DNA of 64,000 bases, from contig NW_001799599.1 in assembly GCF_000165425.1 (NCBI RefSeq), positions 341,513-405,512 of the forward strand, given 5' to 3'. The notes beneath the pieces are model-generated. The model was not told the origin of the DNA. It made no database searches and worked only from the letters and a program-made list of their open reading frames with translations. The translations under genes and the position numbers were made by a program. Positions 24,585 to 37,519 of this stretch are shown one piece after another (position 1 is the first letter of the stretch; each line of letters starts with the position of its first letter). The DNA comes from Paramecium tetraurelia (lineage: Eukaryota > Ciliophora > Oligohymenophorea > Peniculida > Parameciidae).

Positions 24585-27500
24585 TCACTTCTTTTTCTTT
24601 AGTAGAATTTTATCAAAGTCGGCCATCGTAGTCCTAGCTATTTGTTTTAGAATGAATTCAGTAGCCTATGAATAATTATTCCTATATGTACTTCATTGCC
24701 AAATTTATCCATCTCCTCATTGATGTAGACATCAGCCAATTCCTAATTGAGAGGACATTCTTTTGCAGGGGGTTTTCTCTAAGCATGATTATAAATTTGA
24801 TTTAGATTGTAGGAAGAGCTAAAAGCATCTACTGGGATTCTTTTTTCTGTTATCTTCAGAACTACAACCTTGGCTTATTCTAGTGCACTTTTGATATCCA
24901 ACTTTGAGCCCTAACATTTTTATCAAATATAAGTACATCATTGTATTCTTTTAAAAATTATTCACATAATTGTTCCTCCAAAGATTGCACAATTTAGAAT
25001 CCCTACTCTTCATTCACCTATTTTTTATCTATGAACTTAAACTCTGTAGATAACAAATATCCTAATGGTTAGGTTTTATCATTTTTGTATTTTTTCATAA
25101 TTGATTGGAATTTAGTCAATACTTGCTTTTCTTTTCCTTCAAGCATCTTACCATACTTATCAAGAATTTATTTTACAAAATTTTAATATCTAAAATCTGC
25201 AACCAACTTAATTTCCTTACCTTCCTCTTTATTTTCGGATTATTCAGGAAACTAAGAATTATCAGTCAAATCAAATTCTCTTGATAACTCATCTCTATTT
25301 ATAGCAGACTTGCCCATGCCAAAATCATCTACTTTTTCTTTAGTTTGAATAGGCTTTACTGTAAGAGGAGGAGGCTATTTTGGTTCTGGGACTACTTCTT
25401 TAGAAGCTGATAATGATTCCTCCTCAAAAGATTGACTATATTATGAAGATATATTGGACTCATTTTTAACTTGAGAATTTTGTAATTGACCTCTAACTGG
25501 AAATGGATCCTCCAAAATTTCCTTTAGCAATTGTTCTTAAAGGTACTCAACAATCTATTAAACATCTAAATCTTTCTTATCAACAAAAGAATTCTGAGTA
25601 TTTTCAAACACATTAATATCTGTCTACCAATCTATATCTGATTATTATGATCCGTCATCTACCTCTCTATCTTCTGAAATACTGTTTTTATATGATTATT
25701 CATAAATATTTTAATCTGACTTTTCAGTCTTAATCCTTTCAGATTCTTCACCTTCAAAGTCTGCCTAGTAATAGGATTCCTCCCTCGCACTTCTTTTATC
25801 TCTTTGCTTACCAACACTTGAATCCTTCTTGGACTATGCAGATTATTCAAATTTATATGACAATATACCTTAGTTCTTTAAAAGTGCTTCAGATAGTGAA
25901 TGAGGATCAACAGTAGCTGCTAGTTTTCTTGATCCGAATTCCAATCTTTATTTTTCAAATAAAGCTGCAATGAATTTTTTCAAATCTCTATCTCTTTCTT
26001 CTAATTATTTTCCTAATTGATTATTAATAAGTTTATCCTATTTGAATAGTAACCACTATAATTTTTAATCCATTTCTTTTCTGTACAATCTCATTTCTTC
26101 CATGGTTGATTTGAAATCAAAGATTTATTGCACTTAGAATAATAGATTCTCTAAGACTTGCTAAACAATTTACATTTATTAATCTATTCCACTCATAATA
26201 TTCTTAACATTGCCAACAGGAACATCCTTAACGATTGTTTATTATAATATTTTGCTGAATCTTGTTCCTAAACTATTCATAGATAAGAGTCTTTAAAATT
26301 CATATTGGAATTAAGCATATAGTTTGTCAGCTGATTAACTAGGTTAGGGATTGACAGCATCTTTCCAACCTTTATAGAATTCTCCAGTGTGGGAAATTAG
26401 ATTGTTAACTTATTATTGAATGAATTTTAGATCTCTATGTTCCTATTTGAGTGGTTCAAAATCTTCATCCTTAATTTCCACTTCTCTTAATTAAGAGTAC
26501 TTTTCCTTGTAATTTTTCAGTAATATTTCTGCCTCTAAATTAGCTCTTTTGGTAGTCCACCCTGGTTCAATTTCAATAGGGACTGATTTGATTTCAGGTA
26601 CAAATGTTTAAGGTGAGATTATGGCTTTGTCACTAATAGATTTTGGAGTAGCCTTCCTTCTTTGAGCATCACCTTCCATTTGACTATGATAGGAATCAAA
26701 TTGATCATCTTCATATTAAGATTATTGAGTCTTAATTTTTTGTGATTCTTCAACCTCGAAATCATCTCCATAATCCTCTTGAATGGATTCCTTAATGATT
26801 TTTGAACTCTTCTAAGCTGATGGAATAGATTCTCTAATTACAGAGGATTCTTAAACTATAGATTCTTCCTTGATTTGAGATGATTAGATGTCTTCAATCT
26901 CTTCCACAACTCCATCTTCTTCAACTGCCTCTTCTATATCTTCTTCTTCTGGGATCTCTTCCTCCACTTCATCAGCTATTTCTGATTAGACTTATTCACT
27001 TTGAACTTCATCTTCTATGCTGTCTTCCAATTATTTCTTTTTGGATGAAGTTTATTTTTATTTCTAAACTTTAAGTTCTTTTGGCACTTCTTTCTCCAAT
27101 ATTTTATTTACTTTATTAATTCTGGCCTTGTCTTTAACAGCTTCCTGATTCTCTATTTTGATATAGTCATCTGTGATTTTTATTTCCTTCATTGAAAGAT
27201 CATGCAAACTCTCTCTTCCGTATTTTTTCTTGTAAAATGCTTTCCAAATTTGACAATTATCATTTGGTAATTGGATTGGCATAATTTTAGGTTTAACCTA
27301 ACTCTAATAGGCAGATTTAGGTCTGAGTCTGGTAAGAGGAGGTTTTTTCATTTTAATATCTTCTGTGATTGGAATGGCTGGATTAGCAAATGCAGTAGCG
27401 GGATTGATTTCTATAAAATCATCTCTTTCTAACACACCCATTTCACCCATTATCTCAATCTATGTGTGATAAAATGGGTTGTTTTTATCCAAACCAGAAA

Positions 27501-28054
27501 TGGTTTTTCTTTCCTGATTTTGCTATTTTGGTTAAACCTTGAGCTTCGAGATAACAGATTTAGCCCAATTTTTTTCATCATTCACCCATTTGTCCACAAT
27601 AGTAATCTTTTAATCTTCTTTGAGCAATTTCTAAAAATATTTCTTTCTTTCATTGACTAACTTCTTGGCTAAGAATCGTCTAACCAAAGATTAAATGATG
27701 ACATAGGGATTTTTTTTAGATCTTTCTTTATACACATTACCATAATTAAATTTTTTCTGTTATAACACTCCTGGAATGTTATCAAATTTTATTTCATCTA
27801 CCTTGGCTTCTACAGTCATAGTTTTTGTGAAGACCCTTTGATTGTGTGGATGTTGCTCCAAATTTGAATTTGCATTTGCATCTTGATTAGTTAAATTCAA
27901 TACCTAATAAACTTTAAATCAAAGCCTTTCTGTCTGTGGTAATTGATTTAAGTGTTTTTTCAAAAGGGTTGGATTGTTCAGCCTTTTACTCAAACACCTA
28001 AGTCCTATTGAACCCAACTGAACTATTTTGACTATTAGTTGATTGCTTTTTCAT
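24585..28054 (-). CDS. Large acidic coiled-coil protein with an IQ motif
   Basis: A 1131-residue protein with introns at 27882-27903, 24911-24936 and 24666-24691. An IQ motif (VIIQSLVRRFLAKKL, residues about 112-126) is followed by charged helices, indicating calmodulin binding, which is a prominent theme in Paramecium Ca2+ signalling. A very acidic segment (EEEIPEEEDIEEAVEEDGVV) lies near residue 395. Two helical regions and a long Ser/Glu-rich linker follow, and it ends in MADFDKILLKKKK. The two 26-nt introns near the 3' end were placed because they restore a coding frame with normal composition. No catalytic domain or orthologue is recognised; a cytoskeletal or basal-body structural role is a guess from the architecture only. 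Confidence 0.8.
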
Positions 28055-28130
28055 AGTATTTATTATTATTATTATTATATGTAAAAAACTAAGGAAACTA
28101 AAAAATTTTATATTCAATTTTATGAATAGA

Positions 28131-29618
28131 TCAATGACCTGATTATTATGGATGACTACGCAATTGTCTAGATTTGACTGGGTGTTTCGAATGGTAATCC
28201 TCAATCCTTTCTTCAATTTCTTCCCTGTAAGATCTAATCAACCCTTAAACTGGCCAAGCAGCAGCATCTCCAAGTGCACATATAGTGTGACCTTCAATTT
28301 AATAAGTTAATTCCTTAACATAATTAATAAGATTAAAGTACTTCTAATTAATCAATTTCAGCAAAATCAGCATTTCCAACCTTCATTCTTTCCAATAAAT
28401 CAACCAACCATGAAGTACCTTCTCTGCAAGGAGTACATTGTCCACATGACTCATGCTTATAGAATTTACTTAATCTCAAGATTGCATCAATAATATCAGT
28501 GGATTTGTCAATAACAATCACAGCAGCAGTTCCCAATCCTGATCTGACATCTCTCAAAGCATCAAAATCCATTAAGACAGTTTCACATACTTCTTTAGGC
28601 AACATAGGCACAGAGGAACCTCCTGGAATTATGCATTTGAGATTATCCCATCCCCCTCTAACACCTCCACAATGTCTTTCAATCAACTCTTTAAGTGGAA
28701 TTGACATTTCTTCTTCAACTGTACAGGGATTGTTAACGTGACCAGAAATGCAAAATAATTTGGTGCCTCTGTTGTTAGGTCTGCCAAATGAAGCAAACCA
28801 ATTAGCTCCTCTTCTGAGAATAGTTGGACAGACAGAAACAGTTTCAACATTAGTAACAGTAGTAGGACAACCCCATAAACCTGCATTAGCTGGGAAAGGT
28901 GGCTTAAGTCTAGGCTTACCTGGTTTTCCTTCCAAGGATTCGATTAAACCCTTAAGTTTATTTTAAATAGTACTGTTTCTTCACCACAAATATATGCACC
29001 TGCTCCACTGTGAACATAGACATCAAAATCATATCCACTACCACATGCATTCTTTCCCAAGAATCCCTTTTTATAAGCCTCGTCAACTGCTTGTTGCAAA
29101 GCGTTAGCTTCAACCCAAAACTCTCCTCTGCAATATATATATGCAGCTCTAGCTCTCATTGCAAATCCCACACATAATGCACCCTCAACCAATTTATGAG
29201 GATCATGTCTTAGAATTTCCCTGTCTTTGCATGTTCCTGGTTCAGACTCATCTGCATTGATCACCAAATACGATGGTCTGGAATATAATATTATATCTAC
29301 CTTCCATCTGGATTAACTTTGGGCATGAATGAATACTTCAAACCACTTGGAAACCCTGCTCCTCCTCTTCCTCTTAAACCACTCTTCTTAATTTCATCTA
29401 TAATCCAATCTTAACCCATAGTCAGTATGTCTTTTGTTCTATGCCAATCTCCCTAAAAATATTCATCATCATACTCTCTTCAATGCACCTTGAATATAAG
29501 GATCTCCATCACGATAAACATTTGTGAATATACGATCCTAATCTTTCAATCCACCATGATAGAACTTAGGAGAAGAAGTTAATCTTAGAAATAGATGAGA
29601 TTATCTATTTATCATCAT
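28131..29618 (-). CDS. NDUFV1: Mitochondrial complex I 51 kDa flavoprotein subunit (NuoF)
   Basis: A 463-residue protein with introns 29453-29474, 29278-29300, 28951-28973 and 28314-28341. It oxidises NADH with FMN and passes electrons to an Fe-S cluster in the matrix arm of complex I. Signatures: [18 protein letters not shown] (NADH/FMN binding), [26 protein letters not shown], and the 4Fe-4S motif [11 protein letters not shown] with its distant partner Cys in [16 protein letters not shown]. The N-terminus ([23 protein letters not shown]) is short and basic, consistent with mitochondrial import. All four introns fall in highly conserved stretches and must be removed to keep the family sequence. 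The first of two adjacent ATGs is taken as the start. Confidence 0.97.
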
Positions 29619-30052
29619 CTTTATATTTATTAAAAATATACAATACTTTATTTTGGATCAAAACAAATTATCGTTTAAAAACAATATACTATGCTAACTC
29701 ATTTACATTTGCTTTGAAAGTCGAACTCTAAAATATAACAATAGACTTGACACAATGAGTTAAGTAGCTTATGAATTGGAAATGTAAGAATTATTAAATT
29801 GATGAATAACCTAAATTAGACCATCCTATTTGATGTAAAAAATAGTTACTAATTGTAGCTTCTCATTTAGAAAAAATACTATTGGAACTGATATTTTAAA
29901 AGATGAAATCCTTTACAAAGTTTTTTATTGTATTTCAATTAGATACACAATATAAGGTTTAATAATACTCCTGATAACCATAGTAAACAATAAAAAATTC
30001 AATAACTCGTTAAAATTAATATTATATCTAGTTCTCAATAAACCAAATCATT
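29619..30052. other. Intergenic, nothing recognised
   Basis: These 434 AT-rich bases lie between the start of the complex I gene and the stop of the PG-rich-repeat gene, both on the minus strand. They must contain the complex I promoter. No coding frame, RNA gene or repeat was recognised. Confidence 0.4.
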
Positions 30053-31203
30053 TCATTTTTTTTTCACATAAAAAGTAGTTGATATTTCATATTATCCTGG
30101 GCCTGGTATCTAGGTATGATCTGAACAACTTTATGATCTCTTCTCCCTACCAAATACGATACTCACATGTGGCTTTCTTTATTTTACATCAGTCTCATAT
30201 TCGCCTGGTCCCTAAGCCTTAATACATTTAACATACTGGAACTATTAATCTACTATAACTATCACGTTTTGCATGGCCAAATATCACTCTCTTAGTATCC
30301 TTAAAATCTCCAATTGTGTATGATTATGGTCCTGGTCCACTCATTTCTGATTTTTCCCTATGTCTCTCGTATATTGAGTATTTTGGTGCATTACTAGGCT
30401 TAACTAATTTATAATAGCCTGGACCAGGAATTGAATCAATCTTTTTATCTGATCGTTAACTCCTGCCTATCGAGTATCCTGCTTATTCCTTTACGATCTC
30501 AACTGAATAGTCACCAGGACCAGGTGATATTGATTTGTTAAATATCCCATCTCTTTTACTTGTTCCAATCTTAAACGATTTCACTCTTTCTTATGATTAA
30601 ATTTCATATGCATTAGGGGCAGGAGTAATGTTTTAGATAGTTTTTTCCCTTCTTGGAAGTATTTTAAAGCCAGCATCAGTTTTCATTAACTAAGGCATAT
30701 TATATTACCCTGGTCCTACAGTATTATTCACTTTCTTCTCTGATCGAGATTACTTGCCAACTTTAAAAGATGGCACATTAGATTTAGAAATTATTTCATA
30801 GTCTCCGGGTCCAGGGGATCTTTTTTAATCCTCTTTATATCGTTTCTAGCTTCCTATTCTAAAACCAATTTTTGATAACTAAGACACTTCTATTTTGTAA
30901 GCTCCTGGTCCTGGTTTATAACTTTCTTCTTTGTCGAACTGATATGACTTTCCATGAATGAGGGTTTTCTTCTATGATTCTGGCAATTTAGGGTGGTACT
31001 ATCCAGGTCCTGGAAGGCTTTGTTAAACTAAAATTTCTCTCTAATTCCCTCCTCTGATAGTCCATTTTGGGGGTTTCGTATATGAAGAATCTAATTGTGG
31101 ATTGTAACTAGCAGGTCCAGGAGGGCCTTGATAGGATGAGTTTAATTCATCTAATTTTATGCACATTTATACTTCTCTTTGTGTTTTTAGTTTGTATAGA
31201 CAT
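30053..31203 (-). CDS. Sperm-tail PG-rich-repeat (STPGR/SHIPPO) protein
   Basis: A 369-residue protein with introns 31151-31172 and 30218-30236 (only 19 nt). It contains about eleven spaced PGPGxY-type motifs, including LPGPGQYHP, KPGPGAYKI, SPGPGDYEI, VGPGQYNM, SPGPGDYSV, IPGPGYYKL, GPGEYETD and IPGPGQYEI, separated by about 30 residues rich in Lys, Ser and Arg with short FKVG or FGR beta-like elements. This is the STPGR repeat of ODF3/CIMAP and related ciliary proteins, several of which lie inside axonemal microtubules in other species. In a ciliate it is most likely an axonemal or cortical microtubule-associated protein. The last repeat is followed by a short basic tail and the TGA stop. 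Confidence 0.93.
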
Positions 31204-31509
31204 TGCTATATTATCTTTGTATTATTGTCAGATAATTATATAAATTATTAAATTAAATCATAGCCAATAAAAATTCTGAAATTTGTAAGAAGTCGAATTT
31301 TTTAAATTTCAAACTTCATCCTTTGAGAATTAATTCTAATCTAAATTTAAATTGCCTTCTTAATTTCAGTAAACCTAATAATAATCTGATTTCTAAAATC
31401 AAAAAACAAAAAGAGTCAGAGATCAATTCCTTAATGATAATAAGTGATATAAACCAAAGTTAATTTCTATAATTGTTTACTTTTATCAATTGATACACAT
31501 ACTCAACAA
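31204..31509. other. Intergenic, nothing recognised
   Basis: These 306 AT-rich bases contain the presumed promoter of the PG-rich-repeat gene. No gene, RNA or repeat was recognised. Confidence 0.4.
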
Positions 31510-32262
31510 TCATTTTTCAAAAACCAGAAATTAGATGTGTCCTTTATGCTGAGGATAGACTTAAGACTTATAAGTTAGCCTAAGCTTTTTTTAAACTATG
31601 TCAAGATTTGGCATTTTTCCTACTCTAAATTTTTCATCTAATTAACCTGAATATATAGTAACAATGTAAAGATCAAGCAAATCCAGAACTTAATGAAGGC
31701 ATTAAGGACCAACATCATAGAAAATTCTATCTTCTTATTTTATCAAAGTTCTAAAGTATTATGCCGCATCAAAGAAGTTTGAAAATGCAGGTACTATTGT
31801 ATTATAATTTCCAAAATCTTAACTCTTTGAGTCTTGTATATTTGGGTTAACCGTGATATAATTAGTGTAATGAGGCTGTTTGAAAAATGGATGAGTTTGT
31901 ATTTAAAGTGGAGTGAGTTTTTTTGAGATTACAAAGTTTTTTCTAACTAAATATTCTTATTTCTTAATTTCCTAAAAGTCTTTCCTGCTTCTATAAAATT
32001 TAGGCCACATTACATCGTCAAATTACATGATCTAATTTCCGGTTATGAATTCCGCATCACAAAAAGTTTTAGTAAAGCTGAACATCTCGAAATCTATCGG
32101 AAATTTAGGAGTTTCTTCGACCATTTTGATTATTTAGGTATCTAATTCTTCTAAAGGTGTATCAATTGGCTAATTTGTGTGAACTAATGCTGTATATATT
32201 TCTTTATGTCTCAATAGCACTTATAAACCACCAATTGTTTCATTTAATAAATTTTAAATCAT
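31510..32262 (-). CDS. Hypothetical soluble protein
   Basis: An uninterrupted frame of 250 residues beginning MIQNLLNETIGGLQVLLRHK and ending IQFLVFEK. Codon usage and the density of TAA/TAG glutamines look like the neighbouring genes. It has no TM segment and no signal peptide. Recurrent aromatic and charged patches (EMFSFTKTFCDAEFI, DDVMWPKFYRSRKDF, FFDAAQYFRTL) suggest a folded mainly helical protein, but I do not recognise the family. It is divergent from the myosin-like gene, 201 bases away. Confidence 0.7.
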
Positions 32263-32463
32263 AATTAAATTATTGGTACATTACTATCATTTTTTGTATA
32301 ATTTGTAATATAAATTTTTGCCTAATCAAATCGCTCAATTTACAATATAATTTTCTAACTCTATTTCGAATCAATATGACACTTAAACTCAATTGATGTA
32401 TTATGATTAAATTAATATAAAACATTAGTATCATTTCATTTTATTAATTATTCATATTTAGAA

Positions 32464-35400
32464 ATGAATATAAACACAGCATGGATGATTAATGGCACTC
32501 CTTGTTGGGTATTCATTGAAGGTAAGTATTAAAGAGGGAATTTATAAAAATTGTTAAACCAAAGAAGTGAAGCGAGAATTTTAATGTAAGATGATAAAAC
32601 TTGTGATGTTCCCGTAAATCAAGTTTACCGCGCCAGTAATCACAAAACAATTGATTTAACTGAATTGCCTTATCTTAATGAACCTGAAATTCTATCTAAA
32701 ATCAAAAATAACGTTTATCTTGATAGATAAGTTCTGATCTAGAGTGTCAATTCAACTCTTGTCGACTTTATTCAATACAAAAAATACATTGATGAAAGAT
32801 TAATTATTAATCAAGTACCTCCACATATTTTCTCCTCTTTGTTTTTTGCATACATAAATTTGGATTTGGGAAAAAGTTCTCAACTATTTATTACTGGAAA
32901 TTAAGGATATGGAAAAACATAAATTATAACTGATCTTGTAAGCTTCTTAAGTAAGGATTATGTTGTCTATTATAATTTAATCAAGTCCTTAATCACCAAC
33001 AAATATGGACATACGCAAGGGGTTGTAAATTATAGATTCATCTATAAATAAAAACAATTGGTTGGCTTTGTAGTATAATTACATTATATTGACACTTCTG
33101 ACTATGAGAACATGGAATATTTTTAATAAAACTGGCAGAATTTGCCTAGTGTTGAAGTTTAAAAGGCTGTGCAAACAGAAGAGAAGATTGAAAATGGATA
33201 ACAATACTAAAAGTTTGTGTAACAAATTATTGATGTTATGAATGGTTTAACCTGTTTAAATGATAATATCTTGATGATAAGTATTTTAGATTATCCTGGA
33301 TAGACCAATCTGATTTCTAATTATATATCAGAGTAAATTGAGTAGATATACCTTTAACACACTTTTAAGAATTGTTAACAATTATTGATCTAAGACTAAC
33401 TATCAGAACTATATAATTAAATTTAATTTGAAGATAATAAAACTTCTTTGGAAAATTTAGAATAATAGAATGAAATACCTTAGAGTCTAGTTAAATTGAA
33501 TAGTATCTTAGTTTCAAAAGACATTTAACTATTATATATTAGATGCCTAAAGGAGAGACAGGACTTAAAATAATACAGAATTCTTGATTCTATCAAATTT
33601 TTTCAATCTAGTTATCCTCATAGAATGAATTATAATGAATTTTATTAAAGATTTCACCATTTAGATGTATTCAACAGAAAAATAACATTATAAAAACATC
33701 TTAGTAGCAATCAAGATATGAAGGCATTAGTAAGGGAAATATCTAAAAGGATAACTTAAGCCAAAGGGCTATTATTTGGATAAAATTAGGTCTACTTCAA
33801 AAAGGAAGCTTTTGAAAATATCAACAAACTATTATGTTCGCATAACAAGAAATTAAACACGTTTGCAAAAATAATTTAAAAAGCCTTTAGAGTTAGATAA
33901 TTCAAAATGGCAATTTTATCTTGTGTTAAAAGAATTAAATCTAATGAATAGGAAATAGCTTAAAAATCAGAATTAAAGTAACCACAAACAGAAACTTAAA
34001 ATTAGACTATTAGCCAAGAAATTTAATGGGAGAATATGATTGAAATTTCTGATCTGGATTCCTATTAATTACTGAATGAAGAATAATTAGAATAATACAA
34101 AAAGACCAAAATAAATCACTTGTAATTAAAGCAGCGAAGTATGTTAGATGGAACACTCTATGAAGAGATCTAAAATACAGCATTCTAATTATTAAATGAA
34201 GAATAACTAATCTAAAGGAAAAGCAACATATAAAAGAATAAAATTGAATAACAATTGAAAGAACTTGAAGCTATTGAAAAAGAAGTTTCAGATTAAGAAT
34301 CTTTCTCTTTATTGACATTTGAGTAAAAATTACAATATTTAAATCTGAAAAAGTAAGATCAAACCTAAGTTGCATTTAAGTTATTGGATTAAAATTAACA
34401 ACATTAAATAAAGTAATCGAGAAGAATATAGAAAATGAAAGAATTATAAGATAAAATCTATACTTAATTGGATCCATTTTTGAGTGATATAGAGGCCTAT
34501 AAATAATTGACCACAGGATAGCAAAACGAATACAAAAAATAAAAATTAGAAAATAAAAAAAATGTAGCAAAATCCTTATTAAATGAATAATAAAAGACGA
34601 GAAGAATAGAAATTATAATAAATTAGAGAACTAGATAAATGTAGAAAAAACAATTTTTAATAGATGATTACCTATCAGATCCTGAATCTTTTACATTATT
34701 AGAACAAGAATAAAGAAAAGTATATACACAATAAAAATAAGAAAGTCTTCCTTTAAGATTATTATCTAATAAAGTTAAATTTGGATATGATATAGATATC
34801 TCTGATCCTGAGTCTTTTAAATTACTTGAAAATAAGGAAGAATATTTAAAATATAAAGAAAAGCTTTCTTTATTCAATGATATTTCTGACATTGAAGCTT
34901 ATTTGTCAATAACTAATGTAAATGAATACATTAATAGAAAAAGAGAAGGATTACACAGCATTTCAAAAGAACTTGCAAATACAGAACAATATGAAATGTT
35001 AAAATAATAAAGATTTAGGGCATAATAAAGATTAGATGAATTGAATTTGATAAGACATGATCTCTTGGATTCAACTGCATTTCGCTTACTAAATGATGAA
35101 TAGTGGAAAGTTAGAAAACAGTTCTTATTGGAATAAAATGTTAATGAAGGAATTATCAATATTGAATCAATTGCATTCCAAAATTTATCAATTGAGAAAA
35201 AAAACAAAAGGAAAATTAAAGAATAGGTGAAAATCAAGATGAAAGATATATTAAACCCTATTTTATTTGAGAACCATTTACATCCAAAGGCCAGTGTTGC
35301 ATATCGACTATTAGAAAATAAAGATATTGTCTACAAAAATATTTCATTAGCTTATTCTTTATTAAAGGATAAAAATGTAATAGATTAGCACTTAAAAGAA

Positions 35401-37440
35401 TTGATAGTGTATTCGTGGGAAGAAGTTAGGAGTTACAAAGAAAAATAAGAACTGTTATAGCAAAAAATAAATCGATATGAAAAGGATAAACAGGATTTTA
35501 GCAAAGTTGAATTTTCTGATTATGAAGCATTTCTCCTTTTAGATGAAGATCAATTAAAGGAATACAAAAACAATGCATATTGTTTATTAGACAATGAATA
35601 AAAGTAAATTCATAGAAGAATTATGAAATCGAAATTAAAATCAGACTCTAAGCATTCTGATCTGGAGTCATATGCATAATTAAGTGATGATTCTAAATTG
35701 AAATATACCTAAATGAAGGTTGAAGATGTTTCAGATTAATGTGCATATGAGGCATTAGAAAATAAATAATAATATGAAATCGAAAAGCAGAACAGAAAGA
35801 TAAATTTAAATCAAATTAAATAGAATGGGTTTAAAATTTACTTTGGATAAATACCAAAAGTATTAACTATTGAAGAATATGAAAAATTCATAAATTATTA
35901 ATAACAGATCTAGAAACAAATAGAATAAGAAGAAGATTAATATTTAAAATAATAAATAGAAGAAGAAAAGAGAAAGCATAAAAAGTGCGATAGAAAGTTT
36001 GTGATTCAAAGTTTAATTGAAAATCCTCACCCATAAAATTTTGTGATTTATGAAAAAGCTTAATAAAATAAAAAGCTATTAGATATTAGGTCAACTATTG
36101 ATAAAAATTTAAACACGGAATTTGACAATGGATTACTTTAAATATTGCAAAGTAATCTATTTAAAGATTATTGCTAATAAGTACTTCATTAATAAGGAAA
36201 TTAAATTGAAAAAATTATGAAATGTCAAACTGACAATATTAAGAAACCTTTAACTAAGATATCAAATGAAGGGGTTGCTTTAAATGTGTTTAAAAGCATA
36301 ACCAAATTTGCTCACATGAAACGATCGAGTCTAACTACAAAAGAACATTTGGAGAGAATATTATGTAGTCTAATAGGTACAACAGCATAAATTGAACTAC
36401 CAACAGCTCCCAAGAGTTTATAACGCTCGCTTGCTCTTGATATCGATACTTTAAAAAGATCGATAGAACTTGAAACAACTAGTAGAAAATTTAATGATGG
36501 AGTCAAATTAGAAAACAATTAGGAAATTCGTGAAGAAATATTTTTATAGATCTTCAAATAAATTGAGGGAAACACAAAGGAACATCTATATTATTTATTA
36601 AGATTATGCATAGTAATCACTCATTGTATCCCTCTTTTACATCCATTACCATTTATTTAGTATTTAATTGAATAACTATAGAAACCTGAAAATAAATTTT
36701 TCAAAGAGCCAGATATGTAGAAATATACTAAATAAATTATCAAAAATTTATCAATTAATACTGATGTGAAAGTGTTTAAAGATGAAATAAAAACCCAGCT
36801 TTGTGCTAGAGTTTATTTGCCTTCAAAAGATGAGTTATAATTAATGTTCGAATGCAAATAACCAATTGTTAAATTGATGATTCATAGTGATACTCCATTA
36901 TGGGTGGAATTGGAACATAATTTCAGTGTTTAATAAGTAATTAAGCAGGCTTGTAGTCTTATCAATTAGTAGGATAATTGGATGTACTTTGGATTAATGG
37001 TTGCTTAATCTAAAACTGAAGTTATTTACAATACTTCATATGTAGATTAATTTATAAACTTTTTTGATATTTTAAATAAATTAGAATTTCATGAGGAAAT
37101 AAATAATAATGTTTATAAGCTTAACAAGAGGTTTGATATTTATCTAAGAATTAAAAAGTATATTCAATTTGAAGAAGATGACTAAGATCTATTAGATTTA
37201 TACTATTACCAATTAGCTTTTGATGTGAAAAGAAATCGCTTTAATTTAAAGGAGGATGAACTTTCACTTTTGTAAGAATTAGAGATTTATATAAAATATG
37301 GAGAAAATTAAATTAGGTCTAAATACAATTTAAAAGATCCAGTTGCAGCTAAGTATAAATTCAAATATATATTTAGGCTTTAATTTTTGAAAATAATTGA
37401 ATTATCAACTAACTCCAGTCTTGAGAACATTATAAAATGA
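32464..37440 (+). CDS. Divergent myosin-like protein with internal SDxExYxLL repeats and MyTH4/FERM-like tail
   Basis: A single intronless frame of 1658 residues. Residues 1-480 align by motif with a myosin head: DLTELPYLNEPEIL, VPPHIF, P-loop GNQGYGKT (residues 145-152, in place of GESGAGKT), the relay-side DYPG (in place of DIxGFE), RCLKERQDLKQYRILDSIKF with YPHRMNYNEFYQRF (actin-binding/converter side), LFGQNQVYFKKEAF, then the IQ-like IIQKAFRVRQFK. Switch I (NxNSSRFGK) is absent and the head is shorter than the usual 700 or so residues. Residues about 525-1180 consist of at least fifteen diverged copies of a motif like SDxESYxLLxxEQxxxYK. Near residue 1290 begins a MyTH4 domain (REEIFLQIFKQIEGNTKEHL), then a FERM-like region to the end. 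MyTH4-FERM myosins exist in ciliates, but this head looks unable to cycle normally; a microtubule-binding tail may be the functional part. Confidence 0.85.
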
Positions 37441-37519
37441 ATTTATAATTTATGATAAGATATGATTATTTAATTTAAAAATATATCTAATTTTATATTC
37501 GATTTATAGTATTTTACAA

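Noticed and set aside
28499-28966. Plus-strand open frames over the complex I gene
   Set aside because: They are antisense shadows; the minus strand encodes conserved NDUFV1 sequence at every position.
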